Assembly (NCBI GenBank): GCA_947085425.1
Contig: CAMTWK010000026.1
Coordinates: 1-64,000, forward strand
Direction: 5' to 3'
Length of the DNA stretch: 64,000 nucleotides
From: UKL13-2 sp947085425
GTDB taxonomy: Bacteria > Pseudomonadota > Gammaproteobacteria > Burkholderiales > Usitatibacteraceae
The notes under the pieces were generated by a model. That model saw only the letters and a program-made list of their open reading frames with translations. It was not told the origin of the DNA and made no database searches. Below are positions 43,022-50,573 of the stretch, one piece after another (the stretch's first letter is position 1; every line of letters begins with the position of its first letter). Both the position numbers and the translations under genes were made by a program.

Positions 43022-45430
43022 ATGACCATAGAACGATTTGAAATTGCCATTCTCGGCTCCGGCCCTGCCGGATTATCCGCCGCCGGCCATGCTGCGGAAT
43101 TAAAGGTCTCGCATATTTTGCTGGAAGCCGAAAGACAACCGGCCAGCACAATTTTTAAGTATCAAAAAGGCAAACACGTCATGGCGGAACCAGCTGTGTT
43201 GCCACTGCGCAGCCCGATGAGCTTTTCCGCCGGCACCCGCGAAAATATTTTGGGCGCATGGGACAACGAGCTCAAAAAACTCGGCGTCAATATTCGTTAT
43301 CAGGCCGAGGTCAAAACCATCACCGGCGAAAAAGGCGCGTTTGTCATCACCCTCACCAACGGCAGCAAGATTGAGGCCGGCACGGTGGTGTTGTCGATTG
43401 GTGTACAGGGTAATTTGCGTAAACTCGGCGCGCCCGGCGAAGACCTGATGGAAGTGCAGTATCAATTGAGCGACCCGGCAGAATTCAACGACGAAACCAT
43501 TTTGGTGGTGGGCGCGGGTGACGCGGCGATTGAAAATGCGCTGGCCTTGGCCAAACAAAACCGCGTCATTATGATCAACCGCAACGATGAATTCACACGT
43601 TGCAAAGACGGCAACTTGTCGGCCGTGCTGGATGCTATCTCCAACAACATCCTCGAATGCCGCTTCGGCACCAAGATCGATCGGGTCGAATCGACCAACG
43701 GCGAAGGTGACACTCCGATTCGTTTTATCGCCAATACCCCGCAGGGTGTGGAAACCATCAATTGCCATCGGGTGATTGCCCGCCTGGGTGCGACCCCACC
43801 ACGTAAATTGGTGGAAAGTTTTGGCATCACCTTCCCCAACAATGATCCTTCGTCGGTGCCGCAATTGTCGGCGCAATACGAATCAAACGTGCCCGGCATT
43901 TATATTATTGGTGCCTTGGGCGGTTACCCGCTGATCAAACAGGCGATGAACCAAGGTTACGAGGTCATTGAATACGCCCTCGGCCGCAACATCGAACCGG
44001 CCGACGAACCGCTATTGCGCGCCAAATTTTCGACCTATCGTGCGGCCAAGAGTGTCAGCGAGGGTCTGGATCGTATCCGCGAAAATGTGCCGCTGCTGTC
44101 GGCATTGACCACCTTGCAACTGCGCGAATTTTTGTTGGACAGCGAAGTGCACACCCCGGCGTTGGGGGCCACCATCTTTGCCAAAAACGATTACACCAAT
44201 TCTTTCTTTTCGATTGTCGAGGGCTCGGCGACCGTTGCCATCAAGGGTGCCGACGGCAAAGACGCCACGGTGGTTTTGAGCAAGGGGCAATTTTTTGGCG
44301 AAATGGGTTTGATTTCCGGACGCCGCCGCACCGCCACTATTCTTGCCGGCGACGATTGTGTATTGATCGAAACACCACGCCGTTCGATGTTGAAATTGCT
44401 CGCCTCGGTTGAAGCCGTGCGCAAAACGCTTGATCAGGTGTCACTGAAACGGGCGGTGCGCCAATATTTGCAAGCGCAAATTGCCGAAGAAGAAGTCGAC
44501 TTTTTGGTCGAAGGTGCGGTCATCAAAAAATACGCGGCCAATGAAACTGTCTTTAACGAAGGTGACAAAGCCGACGGCCTGTACATGATCCGCCGCGGCT
44601 CGGTGATGGTGTCACGCGCGATCTCCGGCAAAGAGGTGGTGATGTCGTACGTGTCGGCCGGAAACTACGTGGGTGAAATGGCGCTGATGTCGGATGCGCC
44701 CCGCTCCGCCACGGTGCGTGCGGCGGTACCCACCGAATGTGTGATGTTGGAGGCGCAACGGTTTGTCGACGTGGTCGGACGCAATAAAGCCATGCGTGGT
44801 GGTATGGATGCAAAACTGATGCAACGTATGTCGGCCAACCAGGCAATGGAATCAAACTCCGACTCGGGCAACCTGATTTCATTTTTAATGAAACAGGGGC
44901 TGGGCGAAGCCACTGACGTATTACTCATTGACGAGTCCTTGTGTATTCGCTGCAACAACTGCGAAAAAGCCTGCGCCGAATCCCACGACGGCACCTCGCG
45001 ACTCGATCGCGAAGCCGGTCCTACCTACGCACAAATTCATGTGCCAACCTCGTGCCGACATTGTGAACATCCACACTGCATGAAAGATTGCCCTCCCGAC
45101 GCGATTCATCGTTCACAAAACGGTGAGGTGTTTATCAACGACGCGTGTATCGGTTGCGGCAATTGTGAAAAAAATTGCCCTTACGGTGTGATCCAATTGG
45201 CGCCGGCCATTCCCCCGGTCAATAAACCATCCGTACTGTCCTGGTTATTGTTTGGTTTAGGTGATGAACCGGGCATGTCCAGCCAGAAGGTCGACAAGAA
45301 AGCACCGAAAAAAGCCGTTAAGTGTGACATGTGCAAAGACCTGAAAGGCGGACCGGCATGTGTGCGCTCCTGCCCAACGGGTGCGGCGTTGCGTGTGTCA
45401 CCCGAGCAATTTTTGGATTACACCCGCTAG
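43022..45430 (+). CDS. FAD-dependent oxidoreductase with two cNMP domains and 4x[4Fe-4S]
   Basis: This 802-residue protein has no signal peptide or TM, hence is cytoplasmic. Residues 1-330 are a thioredoxin-reductase-like module with FAD motif LGSGPAGLSAAG and NAD(P) motif VVGAGDAAIENA, but I see no CxxC redox pair. Two cyclic-nucleotide-binding domains follow (GQFFGEMGLISGRRRTATI; GNYVGEMALMSDAPRSATV). The C-terminal about 160 residues hold four cysteine clusters (CIRCNNCEKAC, CRHCEHPHCMKDCP, CIGCGNCEKNCP, then CDMCK...ACVRSCP) for four [4Fe-4S] centres. It is the last gene of the operon and plausibly moves electrons between NAD(P)H and the membrane b-cytochrome under cNMP control (inference). 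Confidence 0.9.
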   Translation: MTIERFEIAILGSGPAGLSAAGHAAELKVSHILLEAERQPASTIFKYQKGKHVMAEPAVLPLRSPMSFSAGTRENILGAWDNELKKLGVNIRYQAEVKTITGEKGAFVITLTNGSKIEAGTVVLSIGVQGNLRKLGAPGEDLMEVQYQLSDPAEFNDETILVVGAGDAAIENALALAKQNRVIMINRNDEFTRCKDGNLSAVLDAISNNILECRFGTKIDRVESTNGEGDTPIRFIANTPQGVETINCHRVIARLGATPPRKLVESFGITFPNNDPSSVPQLSAQYESNVPGIYIIGALGGYPLIKQAMNQGYEVIEYALGRNIEPADEPLLRAKFSTYRAAKSVSEGLDRIRENVPLLSALTTLQLREFLLDSEVHTPALGATIFAKNDYTNSFFSIVEGSATVAIKGADGKDATVVLSKGQFFGEMGLISGRRRTATILAGDDCVLIETPRRSMLKLLASVEAVRKTLDQVSLKRAVRQYLQAQIAEEEVDFLVEGAVIKKYAANETVFNEGDKADGLYMIRRGSVMVSRAISGKEVVMSYVSAGNYVGEMALMSDAPRSATVRAAVPTECVMLEAQRFVDVVGRNKAMRGGMDAKLMQRMSANQAMESNSDSGNLISFLMKQGLGEATDVLLIDESLCIRCNNCEKACAESHDGTSRLDREAGPTYAQIHVPTSCRHCEHPHCMKDCPPDAIHRSQNGEVFINDACIGCGNCEKNCPYGVIQLAPAIPPVNKPSVLSWLLFGLGDEPGMSSQKVDKKAPKKAVKCDMCKDLKGGPACVRSCPTGAALRVSPEQFLDYTR

Positions 45431-45577
45431 GAGTCCGCGCGGACCCCTGGCTTGCGAGGCACTTCGCCTCTTTGGTTTTGGCGGAGGGCGTGGGTGCAGC
45501 GTTCCGCGTGGTTCGGCGTGGTGTAAGCAACACCCCGCAAAATGTCGGCAGCGGCGGCCTTGAGAAAGCACATTTAG

Positions 45578-45857
45578 GAAATTCAGTTCCGCTACATCCG
45601 CGCAAAAGCGTCAACTGACAAGGTCGACCCGACCCGGCGACATGCGTGCCACCCAAAAGCAACTCGGGCACGCATCAGCCAAGATGACGGAGCACTATGT
45701 TCGCGCCCGTTTAGGAAATGTAGTTGAACCAGCGAAGTGGTTTTATCGCAGCAATAAAACCGTTGAATTGCGGAGCGCTCCGCAAGTCAACGGTTTCTCA
45801 ACCGGTTCACACTTAACACAAGTACCTGATTTTATTGGTGGGCCGTGTTGGACTTGA
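45578..45857 (+). pseudogene. C-terminal remnant of an older tyrosine integrase
   Basis: Two frames separated by a shift near 45640 encode IQFRYIRAKASTDK and ATQKQLGHASAKMTEHYVRA, the box II and final His/Tyr region of phage-type tyrosine recombinases. The upstream catalytic and DNA-binding parts are missing, and a TAG precedes the first piece. The second frame runs on into the tRNA-derived repeat at 45835. The remnant lies outside the left end of the present island, so an earlier element probably used the same site. Confidence 0.7.
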
Positions 45858-45880
45858 ACCAACGACCAAAGGATTATGAG
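45835..45880. repeat. Left attachment site of the genomic island
   Basis: These 46 bp are identical to 52695-52740, the 3' half of the tRNA gene (anticodon loop through CCA). It marks the distal end of the integrated element. Confidence 0.92.
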
Positions 45881-45976
45881 CAGATTTGACGAGAAAAAAC
45901 ACTTATTTTTCAATGCATTAGCGCACAAGTCCTGACTGTGTATTGGACTGTGTACGCTATGCAAATCTGATTATGA

Positions 45977-46441
45977 CTACTTTTTCTTAGCGTCCCTTTT
46001 TGCCTTCAATTGTGCTGAAAGTCGACCTGCGTTTTCTTTGAGTTGTGAATCAAATTCGCCCATCGAAACTGCTTCGCGCAATTTCTCGAACACAGGAATC
46101 AGGTTCGTCATTTCGCCAACTTCAACTGCGGTTTTACCTTTGGCGATCTCCAACGGTTTGTAGCCGTAACGAAGTTCGACGTAGGTTTTGCCGTCGTTGC
46201 CCTTGAACCACATCTCACGCACCAAAGCATCGCGTTGCTGCGTCAGAACCGCGCCTGTCTCGTCATTCTTTACGCGCTTGATACGTGACACCGTCAAACG
46301 CTTTCCTTGCGACGCTGCGCGTGCTGCTTCGATCTGCTCGTGGATCGACGTAATCAGTTTGTTGCGACGAATAACTACCGCATCGACACGATTTGGACGT
46401 GTTACCGCCGATGCTTTTAGTGTTTGTAGGATGCTTGCCAT
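45977..46441 (-). CDS. DUF6641-like hypothetical protein
   Basis: This 154-residue soluble protein is very basic. It opens MASILQTLKASAV, then RRNKLITSIHEQIEAARAA, a pattern I associate with the DUF6641 family found on integrative elements; this is from memory and not certain. The middle holds VREMWFKGNDGKTYVELRYG and the tail ends in Lys-rich AKRDAKKK. A GAGG ribosome-binding site precedes the ATG. The function is unknown. It is the first gene inside the left end of the island. Confidence 0.65.
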   Translation of the reverse strand: MASILQTLKASAVTRPNRVDAVVIRRNKLITSIHEQIEAARAASQGKRLTVSRIKRVKNDETGAVLTQQRDALVREMWFKGNDGKTYVELRYGYKPLEIAKGKTAVEVGEMTNLIPVFEKLREAVSMGEFDSQLKENAGRLSAQLKAKRDAKKK

Positions 46442-46551
46442 GAATGCCTCGCTTTGTTGTTGATGACAAAAACGATGCTATGGACTTGGTGATTTACTGT
46501 CTATCTGCGAAGATATTTACTTGGCTGTCCGATAGTTAGTGCTCGTTCAAG

Positions 46552-46578
46552 AGACGCTCGCTGCTGCAGCGAGCGTCT
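46552..46578. repeat. Perfect 12-bp hairpin with 3-nt loop
   Basis: AGACGCTCGCTG (46552-46563) and CAGCGAGCGTCT (46567-46578) pair fully. No T-run follows on either strand, so a terminator is unlikely. Inside an element that encodes an HUH protein, it is a candidate origin or nick-site hairpin (inference). Confidence 0.6.
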
Positions 46579-46624
46579 ATCGCTATTTAGGTGCTGAAAG
46601 TAATTTTGTGTAGACTGATTTTTG

Positions 46625-46788
46625 TTACAGTGATTTCGTACCGATGTCGAGTTTTCTGCCGACTTCCGCATACGTGAGTTTCTGCTCGGTGATGAGTTTG
46701 AAGGCTTCAGCTTTGAATTCGGCGGTGAAAGTGCGGCGGGGAATACGTTTCAAAATGACTCCCATGAAAAACGTTGGGACACTACTGA
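46625..46788 (-). mobile_element. Remnant of an IS3-family element (left end and orfA start)
   Basis: On the minus strand the terminal sequence CAGTAGTGTCCCAACGTTT is followed by ATG and a frame beginning MGVILKRIPRRTFTAEFKAE, the usual start of an IS3-family OrfA helix-turn-helix protein. It continues to about 45 codons (KLDIGTKSL) and then stops at 46625. OrfA normally has about 90-100 residues and is followed by orfB, both lost here. The terminal repeat is shared with the MITE at 48501-48672. Confidence 0.75.
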
Positions 46789-46798
46789 CTTGGGCTAT

Positions 46799-47797
46799 AT
46801 GAAAAGAATTAAATTTATTGACTTGTTTTGTGGAATAGGTGGCTTTCACTATGCCATAGAAGATGCTGCGCGGAGATTAGGATTTGAGACCGAATGTGTA
46901 TTTGCAAGTGATATAGATAAAGAAGCAAGCGTCGCTTACAACGAAAATTTTGGCATTGACTCACATAGTGACATAACAAAAATAGATGCTAAAGACATAC
47001 CGCCACATGACATATTGCTTGCGGGATTTCCGTGCCAGGCGTTTAGCATTATCGGTGCAAGAAAAGGGTTTGACGATACAAGAGGCACACTATTTTTTGA
47101 CATAGCACGAATACTTAAAGAGAAGCAGCCCAAAGGTTTTGTCTTAGAAAATGTCAAGCAACTTCGAGGGCATGACGGTGGCAGAACTCTTGTTGTAATA
47201 CTGGACACCCTAAAGGAATTAGGGTATCAGGTTGAATACAAAGTGTTGAATGCAAAAGATTTTGGATTGCCACAAAAAAGGGAACGCATCTTTATTGTGG
47301 GATGGAAATCAACTCTAAAATTTGATTGGGAATTTGACGAAGTGAAAATGACGCCATTATCAAAAGTTTTGGAAAAGAAAGTCGATAACTTTTATTATGC
47401 CTCCGAAAAAATTGTCGCTAGTAGAATGTTGAATGTAAAAGCAGCGCAAATTGAACATAATCGACCGACCATTTGGCACCAAAACAAAAGTGGCAACATA
47501 AGTGCGCACGAATATAGTTGCGCTTTACGAGCTGGCGCATCTTACAATTACTTGTTGGTAAATGGCGTGAGAAGAATGACAGAGCGTGAAATGCTTCGGC
47601 TGCAAGGATTTCCAGAGCACTTTAAGATAACGCATACATACGCGACAATAAGACGCTTTGCGGGAAATTCATTACCAATTCCAACTGCGAATGCGGTAAT
47701 CTATATGCTTATTGATAAAAATATCAAAAAAAGCTATGAGCCAAAGACTACCAAAGTTGCGACAAGCAATAAAGTCCACACCACTGTATCCACTTAA
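46799..47797 (+). CDS. DNA (cytosine-5) methyltransferase
   Basis: This 332-residue modification enzyme methylates cytosine C5 in its recognition sequence. The C5-MTase motifs are in order: FIDLFCGIGGF (I), GFPCQAFS with the catalytic Cys (IV), FVLENVKQL (VI), LPQKRERIFIVGW (VIII), LRLQGFPEHF (IX) and FAGNSLPIPTANAV (X). The ATG at 46799 is preferred over TTG 46790. It is strikingly AT-rich compared with the host, a sign of transfer. The start lies 10 bp after the inverted end of an IS remnant. It overlaps the probable endonuclease gene by 62 bp. The target sequence cannot be predicted from what I see. Confidence 0.95.
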   Translation: MKRIKFIDLFCGIGGFHYAIEDAARRLGFETECVFASDIDKEASVAYNENFGIDSHSDITKIDAKDIPPHDILLAGFPCQAFSIIGARKGFDDTRGTLFFDIARILKEKQPKGFVLENVKQLRGHDGGRTLVVILDTLKELGYQVEYKVLNAKDFGLPQKRERIFIVGWKSTLKFDWEFDEVKMTPLSKVLEKKVDNFYYASEKIVASRMLNVKAAQIEHNRPTIWHQNKSGNISAHEYSCALRAGASYNYLLVNGVRRMTEREMLRLQGFPEHFKITHTYATIRRFAGNSLPIPTANAVIYMLIDKNIKKSYEPKTTKVATSNKVHTTVST

Positions 47798-48497
47798 CAG
47801 CTTTCCAAGCCAATTTGCAAAAAAATTAGCTGAATCAATTTGTGTGCATATAGCTACGCGAGGTGAGGCTGATTTAGAGGGAAATGAATGGGAACAAATA
47901 TTTGCGAATTGTATTGGTGCTAAGTGGCATCCATCAAATATTGGATTGGACGACATTCAACACAACCAATCATCTACGGCTTGGGGTGCGAAAACTGTAA
48001 AAGGAAAAATTCTAACAACAAGTGAAGCAAACTTAAACCCACAAAAAGTGAGATTGATAAGTGGGCGAAATTCACCAAACTATAGTTACGAAGAAACAAT
48101 TGACCCAAAAACGTCAGATCCAAATAAAGTTGGAGAGATGGTGCTTGATATTTGGAATACAAGAGTTAGAGAAGTAAGAGCACATTTTGGAAATTTAAGA
48201 ACTGTGGTGTTGCTAAAAGGCGATGCGCTTAAAAGTGTTGCTGTATTTGAAATGGAAACAGAACTTTATATAGTTAAAGAATTTACTTGGAAGTGGAATA
48301 AGAATGGCAACTTGGAAGGATCCGATACAAATTCGGAGCATAGATTTACTTGGCAACCACACGGTTCGCAATTTACGATAATTGAATTTATTCCAACCAA
48401 TGCGCTGCGATTAGCGATTAAACGACCAAAAGACATACCAAAATCAGAAGTGCTAAAGCAAATTGGCTTTAACGATACTTTTTTTAGTAGGATTTGA
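47736..48497 (+). CDS. Putative type II restriction endonuclease
   Basis: This 253-residue AT-rich, Lys-rich protein starts at ATG 47736 (TTG 47712 also possible), inside the 3' end of the methyltransferase gene. I do not recognise a named family. IGLDDIQHNQSSTAWGAKTVKG could supply acidic and lysine catalytic residues of a PD-(D/E)xK-type nuclease, but this is not secure. The assignment rests on the position directly after and overlapping a solitary C5 methyltransferase, the usual place of the cognate nuclease. Its last codons touch the 9-bp duplication at the MITE insertion. Confidence 0.7.
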   Translation: MSQRLPKLRQAIKSTPLYPLNSFPSQFAKKLAESICVHIATRGEADLEGNEWEQIFANCIGAKWHPSNIGLDDIQHNQSSTAWGAKTVKGKILTTSEANLNPQKVRLISGRNSPNYSYEETIDPKTSDPNKVGEMVLDIWNTRVREVRAHFGNLRTVVLLKGDALKSVAVFEMETELYIVKEFTWKWNKNGNLEGSDTNSEHRFTWQPHGSQFTIIEFIPTNALRLAIKRPKDIPKSEVLKQIGFNDTFFSRI

Positions 48498-48500
48498 TAT

Positions 48501-48672
48501 CAGTAGTGTCCCAACGTTTACAAAGCAAGGCAATTTAATCGAATGATTTAATTGGTGAATTTAGCATTTACGTATGGTTTCGATTTGAATTGAAAAGCAA
48601 AATGCGCCGCTTATGAAATCAACAACTTACGGGCAAAATTACAGTCAAAATTCAAACGTTGGGACACTACTG
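48501..48672. mobile_element. 172-bp MITE with 19-bp inverted repeats and 9-bp target duplication
   Basis: The left end CAGTAGTGTCCCAACGTTT (48501-48519) is the exact reverse complement of the right end (48654-48672). ATTTGATAT flanks it directly on both sides (48492-48500 and 48673-48681). The interior is AT-rich with no frame of note. The same terminal repeat occurs on the IS3-type remnant at 46770-46788, which may identify the parent element. A 9-bp duplication would be unusual for IS3 elements, so the family is open. Confidence 0.88.
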
Positions 48673-48679
48673 ATTTGAT

Positions 48680-49030
48680 ATGGGAAAAGAAGAATTAGAA
48701 GAGAGATTTGTGGGGTATCTGACTCGTAAAATGAAACGAGATGGTAGGCTATACGGCAAGAGTTATTTGAAAGACAAGCTTGCACGCCTAAGAAGATTGC
48801 AGAAAATCCTCCCAATCTCCAAATTAGGAAATATTACCGATGAAAATTATTTTGAACTTACAGACAAAGTAATGAAAAAGTTGAATCAACCTATTGGGTC
48901 TATTGGCAGGAACTATAAGTATGGTGACTGTATGGTGGTAATGCGTTTGTTATATGAAATGAATAATGCAGGCAAGCAAGGAAAACGATATGTTTATTAT
49001 GGCGGAGTAAAAGTTCCTAATGCTAGATAA
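48680..49030 (+). CDS. Small protein of unknown function, third gene of the R-M operon
   Basis: This is a 116-residue, basic, AT-rich, mostly helical protein (YLTRKMKRDGRLYGKSYLKD, KVMKKLNQPIGSIGRNYKY). I do not recognise it. The start ATG at 48680-48682 overlaps the right copy of the MITE duplication. Removing the MITE brings the endonuclease stop to within 2 bp of this ATG, with AGTAGGA as a ribosome-binding site. It was therefore probably co-translated with the endonuclease before the insertion, which now removes that SD. A role in the R-M system is an inference from position. Confidence 0.65.
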   Translation: MGKEELEERFVGYLTRKMKRDGRLYGKSYLKDKLARLRRLQKILPISKLGNITDENYFELTDKVMKKLNQPIGSIGRNYKYGDCMVVMRLLYEMNNAGKQGKRYVYYGGVKVPNAR

Positions 49031-49100
49031 AATATATCTTCACTAAATAACACAGTCTGCAAATTTTGCAACGCATGAAATGCGTGAGTGCACCTATGCT

Positions 49101-49670
49101 CTAAATCAAATCTATTGCTCGGCGCATCATCTCATCGTTTAGATCAATATAGCGTTGCGTGGTGCTCATGTGTTTGTGTCCTGCCAACGCCATTAGCACT
49201 CGAACGCCAACCCCTTTGTTCGCAAGCGTCGTGATGAATGTTCTCCGACCACTGTGACTCGTCGCACCTGCAATTCCTGCACGGTGATACCAAATCCGCA
49301 TCATTTGGCACAGCGTATTGCCGCTGAATCCATTTCTATTGCGTTGAGAACCGATTAGCGGTGCGTTGCTGTCATTGAATTTCGTTGCTTTGATGTATGA
49401 CGCCAACTCGCGCTGCAATTTGTTGCCGACGATTACGACGCGTCCCTTGTTGCCCTTTGTTTGGTCAGAGCTCAATCGAATCTCCGATTTGATCGTTCCA
49501 TCGACGTTGAGTACATCGGCAACTTTGATCGCGGCAATTTCACCGACCCTCATGCCGCCCCATGTTGACAACAAAATCGCCGTTCGATTGCGCGCAGGAT
49601 GCGGACCGATTGCTAAACGAGCCAGGACGGCACGTAGTTCTTTTTCGCTGAGTGTTTTTGCTTGTGGCAT
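49101..49670 (-). CDS. Short tyrosine recombinase (catalytic domain only)
   Basis: This 189-residue protein begins directly with the catalytic domain (KTLSEKELRAVLARLA) and lacks the N-terminal SAM-like DNA-binding domain. The catalytic residues are visible: Arg41 in GGMRVGEIAA, the HSGRRTFI box, AGHKHMSTTQRYID with the His and the nucleophile Tyr. Such short integrases occur on integrative elements and may act as resolvases or regulate DNA inversion. It is a second recombinase besides the tRNA-proximal integrase. The start could be ATG 49670 or the one four codons upstream. Confidence 0.85.
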   Translation of the reverse strand: MPQAKTLSEKELRAVLARLAIGPHPARNRTAILLSTWGGMRVGEIAAIKVADVLNVDGTIKSEIRLSSDQTKGNKGRVVIVGNKLQRELASYIKATKFNDSNAPLIGSQRNRNGFSGNTLCQMMRIWYHRAGIAGATSHSGRRTFITTLANKGVGVRVLMALAGHKHMSTTQRYIDLNDEMMRRAIDLI

Positions 49671-49851
49671 TTTTGTAAGCATCTAATGAAATGATGTGCC
49701 AACGGTAATTGCTTATTTAATTAATGTCCATCTTTTTGGACCGTCGAAAAAAATGCTTAGCACTCAATCGGTTGGCACTACAAATAACAAATTGTGGAAA
49801 ATGTTAGATACCGAGAAAGTTGCTGTCCGTCGCCTTACGTGTTGGTCGCGG

Positions 49852-50016
49852 TCACTTGAACTGAACTGATTTTGACTTCAAGAACTCCTTGATCGCTACT
49901 CGGTAAACGTACGAAGGTTTGGTGTCCCAATCAGCCGCAAATTTGCTGACGAAATCGTGCCATGTCTTTGGCAATCGAAGCGAGGTCAAATGCTTTTCGG
50001 TTTTGGTGTTTTTCAT
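49852..50016 (-). CDS. Ribbon-helix-helix-like small protein
   Basis: This 54-residue protein has a GGGAGAG ribosome-binding site just before its ATG (50014-50016). The sequence KHLTSLRLPKTWHDFVSKFA starts with an alternating strand (HLTSLRLP) followed by two helices, the layout of Arc/CopG-type DNA-binding proteins. YVYRVAIKEFLKS would be the second helix. It is the last of three tiny same-strand genes, 9 bp after the previous one. It may be a copy-number or autoregulatory protein of the island. Confidence 0.65.
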   Translation of the reverse strand: MKNTKTEKHLTSLRLPKTWHDFVSKFAADWDTKPSYVYRVAIKEFLKSKSVQFK

Positions 50017-50025
50017 GTCTCTCCC

Positions 50026-50202
50026 TTAGGTTTCTATAACGATCAACGTAAAGTCGTTTGCGCCATCGCGCATCTCGTTTATCTCGCGGACAAATCTATA
50101 CATTCCAAATTGGTTGGCGACGTCAGCGCTAAAGATATTCTTGATTTCATTATTTTTAATGAAGTCGCTTAGCTGCTTCTTAGTAATCATTTCGTATTCC
50201 AT
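50026..50202 (-). CDS. 58-residue acidic small protein, paralogue of its neighbour
   Basis: The ATG at 50200-50202 follows AAAAAGGAAAAAT, a good ribosome-binding site. The protein (MEYEMITKKQLSDFIKNNEI... ending FTLIVIET) aligns with the upstream 59-residue protein over its whole length: ITKKQLSDFIKNNEIKNIF against IKTKQDLMKLIQAANIRNLL, and endings TLIVIET against TLILLET. The shared pattern argues that both are real genes produced by duplication. No known function is recognised. It ends 9 bp before the ribbon-helix-helix gene. Confidence 0.7.
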   Translation of the reverse strand: MEYEMITKKQLSDFIKNNEIKNIFSADVANQFGMYRFVREINEMRDGANDFTLIVIET

Positions 50203-50213
50203 ATTTTTCCTTT

Positions 50214-50393
50214 TTAGGTTTCCAATAAGATCAAGGTTATTTTCCTTTTGGAAATTCTCTTTTTCTTGATCTCATTCATGAAATTGGTTAGACCAAAATC
50301 ATCTTCAATGTCATCAATCAATAAGTTTCTTATGTTGGCTGCTTGAATTAATTTCATTAGGTCTTGTTTTGTTTTGATTTCTTTCTTAAGCAT
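50214..50393 (-). CDS. 59-residue small protein, paralogue of its neighbour
   Basis: The ATG at 50391-50393 follows AAGGGAAAAG. The Lys/Ile-rich protein (MLKKEIKTKQDLMKLIQAAN... ending KITLILLET) is homologous to the next gene downstream, 11 bp away. It is the first gene of a three-gene run that ends with the ribbon-helix-helix protein. A perfect 12-bp palindrome lies 20 bp before its start and could be an operator. The function is unknown. Confidence 0.7.
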   Translation of the reverse strand: MLKKEIKTKQDLMKLIQAANIRNLLIDDIEDDFGLTNFMNEIKKKRISKRKITLILLET

Positions 50394-50413
50394 TCTTTTC
50401 CCTTACACGATTT

Positions 50414-50425
50414 CACGTTAACGTG
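50414..50425. promoter_or_regulatory. Perfect palindrome CACGTTAACGTG, candidate operator
   Basis: This 12-bp perfect dyad lies 20 bp upstream of the first tiny gene. The encoded ribbon-helix-helix-like protein in the same run would be the natural candidate to bind it (inference). Confidence 0.45.
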
Positions 50426-50573
50426 TTGTCTTGTATTTATCGGGCTAAAGAATCGAAGATGAATCTAACGGCAATAAAGTGAACTGCAACCTTAGAAAAT
50501 TGCACTCATTCAGATATCCATAACAAAAATTGGTCGCGGTTAATCCACAGACCTCACCACTGACTACTACTGT

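Noticed and set aside
45331..45618. Plus-strand frame of 95 codons at the end of the FeS oxidoreductase gene
   Set aside because: It is out of frame with the cysteine-rich ferredoxin domain it overlaps and resembles nothing known.
46799..48497. Orphan Dcm-like housekeeping methylase
   Set aside because: The gene is AT-rich, island-borne and overlaps a downstream nuclease-sized gene, which fits a type II R-M system better.
49696..49778. Inverted GTGCCAAC/GTTGGCAC pair as a possible element
   Set aside because: Only 8 bp match, the 67-bp interior has no structure, and no target duplication is visible.
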